NCBI RefSeq assembly: GCF_000953135.1
Contig: NZ_LN614827.1
Coordinates: 3,829,501-3,893,500, forward strand
DNA: 64,000 nt
Source of the DNA: Legionella fallonii LLAP-10
GTDB taxonomy: Bacteria > Pseudomonadota > Gammaproteobacteria > Legionellales > Legionellaceae
Direction of reading: 5' to 3'
Shown here: piece by piece, positions 36,612 through 44,544 of the stretch
Layout: each line of letters starts with the position of its first letter
Numbering within the stretch: position 1 is the stretch's first letter
Translations under genes and position numbers: made by a program
The notes under the pieces: generated by a model
Seen by the model: only the letters and a program-made list of their open reading frames with translations
Databases searched by the model: none
Told to the model about the DNA's origin: nothing

Positions 36612-36884
36612 GTGGACACTTCGTTCAAACAATCACTTAAAGCTCGAGCCCATCATTTAAAGCCAGTCATACTTCTTGGTGCTAAAGGATTAACAGAAGC
36701 AGTTGTTGCAGAAACCAATATCGCGTTACTCTCCCATGAGTTAATCAAAGTTAAAATTAATGGTGCGGAAAGAGAAGATAGAATCGCAATGGCAAATGAT
36801 TTATGCCAACAACTAGATGCGGAATTGGTTCAAATGATTGGCAATACAGTAATTCTTTATCGCAAAAATGAAGATAAAAATTAA
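36612..36884 (+). CDS. yhbY: YhbY/CRS1 RNA-binding protein
   Basis: A 90-residue protein with the CRM/YhbY fold associated with the large ribosomal subunit. The family pattern is LKARAHHLKPVILLGAKGLT and the loop near VKINGA. It starts with GTG preceded by CAGGAAC. Divergent placement from rlmE-ftsH is conserved in gammaproteobacteria. Confidence 0.93.
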   Translation: MDTSFKQSLKARAHHLKPVILLGAKGLTEAVVAETNIALLSHELIKVKINGAEREDRIAMANDLCQQLDAELVQMIGNTVILYRKNEDKN

Positions 36885-36972
36885 AATATCCTGATAATGT
36901 GGGCGCAGTACCCTTTTATTAGAGCCTTTGTTGGGATTGGCCAGGCTCCCTGCCTAAAATCAAGCGCAAAGC

Positions 36973-37110
36973 AAGGATATTTGTCGGACCCAAAGCCCAT
37001 AGTTGTCAAGCGAAAGAAGAAATATCCTTCGAAGCCTCTCTCCCCAGCCCTCGCCCGCGATTGATTATTGGGTTCTAATTAAAATATCTCACGCGGGCGA
37101 GGGGGCTTTT
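36973..37110. repeat. Palindromic repeat region with terminator-like hairpin
   Basis: The space between convergent yhbY and the acyltransferase holds two inverted repeats. The first is AAGGATATTT (36973-36982) against AAATATCCTT (37020-37029). The second is a GC-rich pair, CCCTCGCCCGCG (37048-37059) against CGCGGGCGAGGG (37092-37103), followed by GGGGCTTTT. The GC content is well above the surroundings. It may act as a terminator, but the 32-base loop also suits a short mobile palindromic element. Confidence 0.5.
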
Positions 37111-37119
37111 CGAGCCATC

Positions 37120-39096
37120 TTAGGCTAAAGGATTACCCAATTTTTGTAGATACATAAGACCCAGTTGATAGGAAGCATAATCGGTTATATGCCCTTCATC
37201 ACGATAAATGGGAATCCCATTAAGCGCCGCTTTGCATTGATTATTTTCACATTGTACTTTTTTAGGGTCAATGATCACTAATTGCGGATACTTAATTTGC
37301 ATCCGTTCAAATAAATCATCAAACCACTGTTCACCAGCAAGTATGGTCAATGGAAAATTACATTCATTAGGGCTATAAGCTCGTCTGAATTTAATATGCT
37401 TAAAAAAGCAATCATGGACATTTTCTGTGGTTATCGCGGTGGAGTTAATTAAAACAGGTTTCGCTCCGGAATCCGTGATTATTCTTAATGCATCATCTAA
37501 AGCGACTTCCAATCGTTTTTTAGTCAACGCCAAAGAGCGCTCATCACCTAAGTGATTAATAACCTTGTCAGAAAAATAGTTAGCCCATATTTGCCCTATG
37601 ATTACGTAGTCGTAATGATTTTCTCGTATCAATCGATAATACTTATCGGTTTGCTCTCGGCATTCCTGATAGATTTGCTTTTTAAAATGCCACCAGTCAT
37701 AAAGATAAATTCCAGGCAGCGTAATACACGACGAAGTTCCTTGAGCAAAAACAGCTAAATGAGCCGCTTTCCCTAAAGTGTCGATAAATCCCCAATAATG
37801 ATTAGAAAATGAATCGCCTATCAGTAACCCTTTTTTACTATCAGCATTCTGAGCGCCTATGTGACATTGGGAGTTTATATCTATTTTATTGTTACTAATA
37901 CATAAAGGTCTTTGTGCACTAGCATATTGCTCCAATTGTTGATAAACCCCCACTAACTCCTGATTAAAGCGCTGTGGGAAACCTGCTTTCACTTTAATAA
38001 TATGATCAATGACATGAATCATTGCTATAGGGACTAGTAATAAACCAACAACTGTATAGCTAAATTTCAGACGATTCAAAGCCCTAGATGGTTTTTCAAT
38101 ATATTTCCATGATAAGAAAGCCAGGCAGAAAGTAAGTCCATAAGCCATTAACAAAACGGGCAGGGTCTCGATGATGCTTTGATATCTGATGATAGAAAAG
38201 ACCAACCAATGCCAAATATAAAGTGAATAAGATAGTACCCCGATAAAAACCAATGGTTGTAAGGATAATAATTTCACTATCAATTCATTTGGATAAAAGC
38301 GACCAATAGCGATTAAAAATGCAGTAGCGCCGCAAACGAGAACGGCATATCCATTAGGATAAGCGATAAGAATATCATCTAGGCTTGCACTATAAAAAAT
38401 AAGCACAATGGCCAATCCACCAAAAAAATTTAATAAATATTTGTTTATTGTCATCGGGCGAGAAGGAACTAAAGCAACACAGGCTCCGATTAAAAATTCA
38501 AAAATTCGGCTGGAAAATTGATAATAGGTTTGGACAGGCAATGTTTTTGAATAGTACCATGAGCATAATAAGCAGATAAAAGTCAGCACATAGACCACTA
38601 GGGCTACATTTCGTACGCTAAAGATACGATGCAAACCATACATCACTAGCGGTAAAATTAGATAGCATTGCCATTCAATAGATAGAGACCAGGTATGTAA
38701 TAATGGAAGTTGGTGAGTGTCCGGCGAAAAATACCCTGTTGTTGTTTGATTAAAAAAAAGATTGGATATAAATAAAGAAGTTTTGCGTGCACTCCGACTA
38801 AATTGAATCAAATCATCCGGTAAAAACAATAATAAGGTAAGCAATAGAGTCGAAAAGATAAAGCAAACTAAGACTGGCTGTAATCGCCATAATCTTCGGT
38901 TGTAAAAATCAATAAAAGAAAAAGAATGATTAGACAGCGAACGATGAATAATACTAGTAATTAAGAACCCTGAAATAACAAAAAATACGTCCACCCCAAC
39001 AAATCCAGAAGGAAATAAGGAAAGTCCGCCGTGATAAATAAGGACCAGTAAAATTGCAATCGCTCTTAATCCATCAATGTCTGGTCTGTATTTCAT
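37120..39096 (-). CDS. Acyltransferase-3 family protein with C-terminal SGNH domain
   Basis: A 658-residue OafA/YrhL-type O-acetyltransferase. The N-terminus YRPDIDGLRAIAILLVLIYH and FVGVDVFFVISGFLI are the family signature, with about ten or eleven transmembrane helices up to residue 365. From about 420 there is an extracytoplasmic SGNH hydrolase-like domain with GDSF (427-430) and a terminal DEGHITDYAS block carrying Asp and His. Such fusions acetylate cell-surface polysaccharides such as LPS or peptidoglycan. The gene is divergent from the siderophore synthetase and has a Fur-like sequence touching its start codon, so iron control is likely. The substrate is unknown. Confidence 0.88.
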   Translation of the reverse strand: MKYRPDIDGLRAIAILLVLIYHGGLSLFPSGFVGVDVFFVISGFLITSIIHRSLSNHSFSFIDFYNRRLWRLQPVLVCFIFSTLLLTLLLFLPDDLIQFSRSARKTSLFISNLFFNQTTTGYFSPDTHQLPLLHTWSLSIEWQCYLILPLVMYGLHRIFSVRNVALVVYVLTFICLLCSWYYSKTLPVQTYYQFSSRIFEFLIGACVALVPSRPMTINKYLLNFFGGLAIVLIFYSASLDDILIAYPNGYAVLVCGATAFLIAIGRFYPNELIVKLLSLQPLVFIGVLSYSLYIWHWLVFSIIRYQSIIETLPVLLMAYGLTFCLAFLSWKYIEKPSRALNRLKFSYTVVGLLLVPIAMIHVIDHIIKVKAGFPQRFNQELVGVYQQLEQYASAQRPLCISNNKIDINSQCHIGAQNADSKKGLLIGDSFSNHYWGFIDTLGKAAHLAVFAQGTSSCITLPGIYLYDWWHFKKQIYQECREQTDKYYRLIRENHYDYVIIGQIWANYFSDKVINHLGDERSLALTKKRLEVALDDALRIITDSGAKPVLINSTAITTENVHDCFFKHIKFRRAYSPNECNFPLTILAGEQWFDDLFERMQIKYPQLVIIDPKKVQCENNQCKAALNGIPIYRDEGHITDYASYQLGLMYLQKLGNPLA

Positions 39097-39110
39097 TTAT
39101 AATGATTATC
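39097..39110 (-). promoter_or_regulatory. Fur-box-like half of the acyltransferase gene
   Basis: Read on the minus strand, GATAATCATTATAA immediately precedes the ATG. It matches the core GATAAT-C-ATTATC of the Fur consensus with one change. The preceding third hexamer is poor. Confidence 0.5.
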
Positions 39111-39257
39111 GCTTAAAAAAAGCTCATCTTATCATTTTACCCTTCTCCCATGAACTGTTATTTCGTCCTTAGTATAAGTCAACGTATTTATCAATAGACT
39201 TCTTCAAGAACTCATTGCAAAGCAGGATTTGTTTTTTTATATAATACTGTTGCAAAT

Positions 39258-39276
39258 GAGAATGATTATCATTTAT
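39258..39276 (+). promoter_or_regulatory. Fur box upstream of the siderophore synthetase
   Basis: GAGAATGATTATCATTTAT matches 14 of 19 positions of the Fur consensus, including the central GAT-ATCATT, and is embedded in the palindrome AAATGA...TCATTT. It lies about 36-55 bases before the start codon. Confidence 0.7.
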
Positions 39277-39312
39277 ATTTAAGTAATACTTTATTTCATC
39301 TTTGGAGACAAA

Positions 39313-41052
39313 ATGGCTTTGGCATATGGGAGTTTTGACGAACTTAGCCACCAATTACGCTTTTTATTATTTGAGATTGGTATTGGCCTACCACAAAGTA
39401 GCATTGATTACTTTATCACCTTGGCGCACCAAAATACGTTAAAACGTTTGGAGCGTTCTGTCCTTGCGGAGCATTTAACTCGTTCACCTATTATCAGTCA
39501 TCATGTCCATGATTTTATAGATCAATTACAAACGAAATTAAAACAATCAGAACCAGCGAGTCTATTTTATCAATGGAATAATCTTAGAGATGAATTAGAT
39601 GAATCTATTGCAAATGAAGCATTGACTCTAGCCTATAGATTACGTTGGAACTCACAAATTCGTAATGAAGCTCGCTCCTACGATAGCCTTTGGTCATGGA
39701 TAAAAGACAAATATACCGCAAATGAAGCGTTATTATTTCTAGAACAGTGGGGCAGCCAAGGCCATCCATCTCATCCCTGTTTTCGCGCCAAAATAGGATT
39801 TACTCGACGGGAAGTCTTGCAAAACTCAGCGGAATTTCAAGCCCAAATTCGCCTTCATTGGTGTGCTTTACGCAAAAATAGAATCGCTATCGCTTCGCAT
39901 CATCTCGATTTCAAAACATCCATGGCATTAAGCTTTCCCGATGAATTTAGGCTATGGCAAGAGCAATTAACAATAAATCATCTGCCTCCCGAGGAGTATA
40001 TCCCCATTCCAATACATCCGTGGCAATGGCGCAATAAACTACAGTCTCTTTATAACCAGTTAATAGATGATAAATCACTCTTCCTATTACCACATCATCA
40101 ATCCGTAATGCCTTCTATGTCTGAGGAAGTAATGATGTCAATAAATCCATCAAATACTTATATTAAATTATCTCTTGATATCCATACCCCATATACGTCC
40201 AAAGACCTAAATCAAGAGCCATCGTACCAAGATGATGTGGCACTATCACAATGGGTCAATTCTTTATTAGAGCAAGCAAACCACTATCACCATACCTTAT
40301 TTCTAGTCTCAGAAATAACGTCTCTAAAAATTCATAATCCACCTTCCCTCTCACATTATCAGCAACAAGTATCAGTAAATCTTATGCAAAATCCGACCAA
40401 TCTGATTGCATCAGGCCAGAGAGTCGTACCTTTAGCTGGTTTATTAACGCTCTCGCCTATATCCAATAGACCTCTGCTTATTGAAATAATTCAAGCGAGT
40501 GAATTAGATCCAATAGTTTATTTCAAACTTTATTGCCGTAAAGTCTTATTAGGACAATTGCATCTATTGCTGAAATATGGCATTGCCTTTGCAACACAGC
40601 ATCAAAATACTTTCATAATTTTTACTGATGATATGCCTCAGGGTTTAATGATACGTGACCATGAAATAATTAATGTGTCCTATGAAGAGTGTTTTGAAAA
40701 TAAAGAAAAATTAACTTTATCTCCAGCCCCAATATCTAAAAATAGCACTATATCCGAGTTAAATAATTGCTTTATCCAGGGAACGCTGCAAAATAATATT
40801 GGTTACTGGATAAAAATTTTAGCGCAAGAACATCAATTGGATGGCCAACAACTATGGAGTATAGTGCGCCAAGTGATGCACGCTATACTCGATGAGTTAA
40901 GCAAAGAACTGTCCTCTCCCCTTTTGAGCCAACAGAAACACCTGTTGCTATCTGGTGTTTGGCAACATCAATGCTTATTAACCATGAAGTTAAAAGGAAA
41001 TACAAATAAAGGTATTTATATAGAACAACCGAACTCGCTGCACATACCATAA
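39313..41052 (+). CDS. frgA: IucA/IucC-family siderophore synthetase (FrgA-like)
   Basis: A 579-residue NIS synthetase that joins a carboxylic acid such as citrate to an amine or alcohol in siderophore assembly. Family motifs are GHPSHPCFRAKIGF from about 150, HPWQ (235-238), NTYIKLSLDIHTPYTSK and, in the C-terminal domain, YGIAFATQHQNT and GLMIRDHE. The start has GGAG five bases upstream. Upstream lies a Fur box. L. pneumophila carries the Fur-regulated aerobactin-synthetase-like gene frgA and the legiobactin gene lbtA; this locus context suits FrgA better, but that choice is inference. No transporter gene adjoins it. Confidence 0.8.
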   Translation: MALAYGSFDELSHQLRFLLFEIGIGLPQSSIDYFITLAHQNTLKRLERSVLAEHLTRSPIISHHVHDFIDQLQTKLKQSEPASLFYQWNNLRDELDESIANEALTLAYRLRWNSQIRNEARSYDSLWSWIKDKYTANEALLFLEQWGSQGHPSHPCFRAKIGFTRREVLQNSAEFQAQIRLHWCALRKNRIAIASHHLDFKTSMALSFPDEFRLWQEQLTINHLPPEEYIPIPIHPWQWRNKLQSLYNQLIDDKSLFLLPHHQSVMPSMSEEVMMSINPSNTYIKLSLDIHTPYTSKDLNQEPSYQDDVALSQWVNSLLEQANHYHHTLFLVSEITSLKIHNPPSLSHYQQQVSVNLMQNPTNLIASGQRVVPLAGLLTLSPISNRPLLIEIIQASELDPIVYFKLYCRKVLLGQLHLLLKYGIAFATQHQNTFIIFTDDMPQGLMIRDHEIINVSYEECFENKEKLTLSPAPISKNSTISELNNCFIQGTLQNNIGYWIKILAQEHQLDGQQLWSIVRQVMHAILDELSKELSSPLLSQQKHLLLSGVWQHQCLLTMKLKGNTNKGIYIEQPNSLHIP

Positions 41053-41080
41053 TAAAAACCACTTTTATAATGGTGAATAA

Positions 41081-41227
41081 AATTTCGCTCGTTACCTCTT
41101 TACAGCTAAGAGTGACTTCACAACACTCGTGGAGGCACACCTCTTACATAAATGCGGGGCTGTCCCATCAGAGCAGCATGGTGGTGCAGAGATGATTAGG
41201 AGGCCGATGGTTGCACAAGGATTTTAG
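41081..41227 (+). other. Gene-poor 41053-41439 with a short open frame lacking a start
   Basis: The 387 bases between the siderophore synthetase and the phosphatidyltransferase hold no recognised gene. One frame, 41081-41227, is open for 48 codons without an early start codon and ends in GGAEMIRRPMVAQGF. It could be the 3' remnant of a lost gene or chance. The rest (41228-41439) is AT-rich leader for the next gene. Confidence 0.2.
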
Positions 41228-41439
41228 TCCTTTTTTCGGAAATATACTAAGTTTTCTAGATGGTAATTTCTGATAGAACGCTCAATCACGTGACAGCAGC
41301 AACGGTATTGTATAAACTAGCTCATACTACTGCCATTAAAAACATCAAAATTTATAGATGTTACTTCTGGCTCAATATATTTATAATTCTTCAATAAACC
41401 AAAGTTTATTGAGAGTAATTTAAAATTATCGCTTGGCAC

Positions 41440-42000
41440 ATGATACTAAAACACATACCCAACATATTAACCTTGTTCCGATTGGTACTAATTGTTCCAT
41501 TTGTGATGTATTTATATCATCATGAATACGTTGATGCATTTTATACGTTTATCATCGCTGGGTTTACTGATGGACTAGATGGCTGGTTAGCAAGATATTT
41601 AAATTGTCAAAGTACCTTTGGTTCTTTTGTTGATCCCATGGCAGATAAATTACTGGTTGCGTCTAGTTTTATTTCATTAGCTCTGCTTGGTTCTTTACCT
41701 TGGTGGCTAGTGATTATCGTCTTTTTAAGAGACTTAAGTATTTCTATAGGAGTGCTCGTTTGGTATTGGTGTATTCAACGCAAATTGGATTTTATACCCT
41801 CGTTATTAAGCAAATTTAATACAACGCTCCAATTGGCCTTGGTTACTTTATGCCTGTTCGAATTGGCTTTTTTCAAACTTTCCTCTTCTTTCATGGATGT
41901 ATTAATCTATATAACGGCATTTACCACAGCAATAACTTATGTTGATTACTTTTGGACTTGGGGCAGAAGAGCATGGCCTCAAAAAGATTTATCCCAATGA
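41440..42000 (+). CDS. CDP-alcohol phosphatidyltransferase (PgsA-like)
   Basis: A 186-residue membrane enzyme of phospholipid head-group transfer. The full CDP-alcohol phosphotransferase motif is present: Asp47, Gly48, Ala51, Arg52, Gly61, Asp65 and Asp69 within the segment DGWLARYLNCQSTFGSF and following residues. About five hydrophobic helices are seen. It resembles CDP-diacylglycerol-glycerol-3-phosphate phosphatidyltransferases, but the motif does not fix the acceptor alcohol. Its TGA overlaps the ATG of hda. Confidence 0.88.
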   Translation: MILKHIPNILTLFRLVLIVPFVMYLYHHEYVDAFYTFIIAGFTDGLDGWLARYLNCQSTFGSFVDPMADKLLVASSFISLALLGSLPWWLVIIVFLRDLSISIGVLVWYWCIQRKLDFIPSLLSKFNTTLQLALVTLCLFELAFFKLSSSFMDVLIYITAFTTAITYVDYFWTWGRRAWPQKDLSQ

Positions 42001-42689
42001 ATACTCAATTAGCTTTAGCAATAAAATTAAATGATGAAGCAACCCTTACTGATTTTAACTGGGAAAATAACGCCCTATTACAACAGCAATTGCAAAACAT
42101 GCTCTCTTTTCAAGGAGAGAGACTTCTCTACCTTTGGGGAACAAAAGGCTGTGGAAAATCACACTTGTTACAAGCCTGCTGCCAAGCAGTTAACTCAAAT
42201 CACTCAGCTATTTATCTTCCTTTAATGCTTCTCAAGGAATGGGGTCCTCAAGCGATAGAAGGCATAGAAGAACAAACATTAATTTGTATCGATGATATAG
42301 ATGCTATAGCCAATGATCCATCCTGGGAAGAAGCATTGTTTCACTTATATAACCGAGTCAAAGATGAGGAAAAAGGACTGCTTATTATATCTGGTAATCA
42401 TCCGCCCGCCATAAGCCCTATTCGTCTTGCTGATTTGCGCTCAAGACTTTCTTGGGGATTAACAATCCAACTTAATGAATTAAGCGATGAAGAAAAAATA
42501 AATACCTTAAAACAGCACGCTTTGAAGCGAGGATTTGAATTACCTGAAAGTGTCGCTCAATTTTTACTAAACCGCTGTTCTCGTAATATGCATGATTTAC
42601 ATCAATTATTGAATCTATTAGATGATGCTTCGCTTGCCGCTCACCGTAAAATTACTATCCCTTTTGTTAAAAACATATTAAATATTTAG
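41997..42689 (+). CDS. hda: DnaA-related regulatory protein Hda
   Basis: A 230-residue AAA+ protein that, with the DNA-loaded beta clamp, promotes hydrolysis of DnaA-ATP to prevent over-initiation. I chose the ATG at 41997, which overlaps the upstream stop as ATGA and yields an N-terminus MNTQLALAIKL like the E. coli clamp-binding peptide (QLxLxL). Upstream in-frame starts at 41952 and 41973 would run into the preceding gene. P-loop GTKGCGKS is at 48-55, with Walker B LICIDDIDAI. The end HRKITIPFVKNILNI matches E. coli Hda closely. Confidence 0.93.
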   Translation: MNTQLALAIKLNDEATLTDFNWENNALLQQQLQNMLSFQGERLLYLWGTKGCGKSHLLQACCQAVNSNHSAIYLPLMLLKEWGPQAIEGIEEQTLICIDDIDAIANDPSWEEALFHLYNRVKDEEKGLLIISGNHPPAISPIRLADLRSRLSWGLTIQLNELSDEEKINTLKQHALKRGFELPESVAQFLLNRCSRNMHDLHQLLNLLDDASLAAHRKITIPFVKNILNI

Positions 42690-42765
42690 GACGCGCTGGC
42701 AATTAGCCTTACCGTAAATGCTCATAGAATGACGATACCTAGACTCGTATAGTGCGTGGTTGCTT

Positions 42766-42783
42766 GCGGTTAAAGCAAACCGC
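42766..42783. terminator. Hairpin between convergent hda and the 423-residue gene
   Basis: GCGGTT, a six-base loop and AACCGC form a small perfect stem, in a locally GC-rich spacer that also holds GCGTGG and CTACGC as weaker outer arms. No T-run was seen. Confidence 0.3.
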
Positions 42784-42848
42784 TACGCCAGTCCTTTCAA
42801 CCGAGCTACAATTATATTGCACAGGATTTATGCTTTAAGCGAACACCA

Positions 42849-44120
42849 TCATCTACACGAAGCAGTAAAAGTATCTTTAGAATCCAAGTCATCTTTAGCC
42901 TCCTTCGGCACCACTCCTTTGGGGTGAGCATGAAAGGAAAAAATATTATCACCGATTTTTGTTGTGCTAATAGGAGGAGGCTGAACCGTAGGATCGCTAG
43001 GCGGCACTTCTTCTTTCTCGTGAACACGTATTAATTCATTTTGTAGAGTATCTAAATGACCCGTTAAACGTGCGGTACTGATTATTTTTTGTTTTAACAA
43101 CTCCAGCTTATGGCTTTCGCTATCGAGGCGCTTTGTATTGCATACTTGCTCTATTTTATCTTCATCTAGCCCAAACCATCCGCTAACCAATTTATTCAAT
43201 CCATCTTGCTCGAGATGCCAGTAAAGAGCAAAAGCCGCGATTCCGACAAGTGTACTAAACAAAATGACAGGCCAGAAAGTTGGTAAAACTGCAGGAATAT
43301 AAAATGCTGCGACAAACATAGCCACTGATTGTCCGGCAAAAAAACCACTACCAAAAAAAAGTAGTCCAGCTAAACTAGTAACTATAAATTTTCCCCGCTG
43401 TATTTTACTGCTATTAAGTGCATTATTAAATTGGTTACTTGCTTCTGCTACAGACTGAAAACGAATTTGAAGCATAACTAGTGTTTGCTGTAATTGTATT
43501 AGCTCTTCTAACGGTAATGTTGCTAATTGATAGCCCTCTATTTTTTTCCTTAAGTTCTTAATCCCATTCATTTGCTGCAAATAAATATCAAGTAACTTAG
43601 GCGCTTCTCTTAAGGGCACCCCCAGATTTTTTGAAACCTGAATTAAATCATAACTATAGAAAACAACTATGGATAAAATAGAAAAAGCCAGTCCAGCGAT
43701 AAGAATTAGTACAGATGGTAATGACAAAACACCCAGCATCGTAGTAATACTGTCAAAACCTTCACAACCAGCAAATAGAGTACCAGCAAGAGCAAGGAGA
43801 ATAAGTTTCAGTGTTGCATACTCAGAGGATGGCTCCTCTGTAACCTCCTTCGATGGGTTCTCTCCTGCCAGAGAATTAAGCAAATCATTCAATAATTCAA
43901 CTCTTAATAAGGCAAGCACAAATTCAATTTCTTGCCGAGAACGCAAAGAAACATAGGAAGGGATGGTGACGTCGTCACGTAACCAAGCAATTAATTGCAT
44001 AGAATCTAAAGAAGAAGCAAATTGCTTTAACTCAGTTACGTGAAATGGACATAAATTTATGTATTGTTCAATCAACTCTTGAGAGCGTTTCCCCAATACA
44101 ATCTTCACGCTCATACTCAT
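42849..44120 (-). CDS. Unrecognised membrane protein with four predicted helices
   Basis: A 423-residue protein I do not recognise. A charged N-terminal region (1-100) is followed by two hydrophobic segments (about 103-120 and 135-160). A Leu/Gln-rich, coiled-coil-like stretch (165-240) comes next, then two more hydrophobic segments (about 245-305) and a hydrophilic C-terminal region (310-423). The last 50 residues are rich in Pro, Lys and Asp. The overall plan (paired helices around a coiled coil, soluble tail) is shared with the 446-residue protein at 47683-49023, although sequence similarity is not evident by eye. The plan suits a bacterial effector acting on host membranes, but that is only a guess. 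Confidence 0.75.
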   Translation of the reverse strand: MSMSVKIVLGKRSQELIEQYINLCPFHVTELKQFASSLDSMQLIAWLRDDVTIPSYVSLRSRQEIEFVLALLRVELLNDLLNSLAGENPSKEVTEEPSSEYATLKLILLALAGTLFAGCEGFDSITTMLGVLSLPSVLILIAGLAFSILSIVVFYSYDLIQVSKNLGVPLREAPKLLDIYLQQMNGIKNLRKKIEGYQLATLPLEELIQLQQTLVMLQIRFQSVAEASNQFNNALNSSKIQRGKFIVTSLAGLLFFGSGFFAGQSVAMFVAAFYIPAVLPTFWPVILFSTLVGIAAFALYWHLEQDGLNKLVSGWFGLDEDKIEQVCNTKRLDSESHKLELLKQKIISTARLTGHLDTLQNELIRVHEKEEVPPSDPTVQPPPISTTKIGDNIFSFHAHPKGVVPKEAKDDLDSKDTFTASCR

Positions 44121-44544
44121 TTTTATCTCCGATTATCTTCATATTAGAACTTTTGTAGCACTAGCAAATTCTACTGTGTTGTAATGTGTCCATAACCTTA
44201 AAGCACAGAATTTTTCTTCCACGTAAATTTAATACCGGAGAAACATAGATAACACAGCCATAATAGAAAAAATGCGTGGCACGCAAGAATTTTATTTATC
44301 CTTTGTGTTATTTTATCGATGGCAAATGGCAAATATAACACAAGTGATGCGCATTGTTTAACCACTTTTTTGTAAATTCTCTATTCTTCCCAAAATAATA
44401 AATGAATTTTAAAACACCACTTACTTATTTGCTTAAAAATACTATTTTTTGGCAGAGCAATAAAGAACACCAGTTATGGAATACTTTAGACCGCCATGTA
44501 TAATAAACACTCGTTTATAGGATTAAGCAGTGGTATAGTTAAAT
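44121..44544. other. Gene-free AT-rich spacer with a 9-bp inverted repeat
   Basis: These 424 bases hold no coding frame. TTGTGTTAT (44303-44311) and ATAACACAA (44335-44343) are a perfect inverted repeat flanking a tandem GGCAAAT pair. This could be an operator or hairpin upstream of the Cdc20-like gene. Confidence 0.3.
44499..44504 (+). promoter_or_regulatory. Candidate -10 element of the Cdc20-like gene
   Basis: A perfect TATAAT lies 41 bases before the start codon. No good -35 hexamer is found at the usual distance, so an activator may be needed. Confidence 0.4.

Noticed and set aside
44380..44480. PmrA-type box upstream of the Cdc20-like gene
   Set aside because: CTTATTTG and CTTAAAAAT are spaced 8 bases instead of the 11-base period of the PmrA direct repeat and match poorly.
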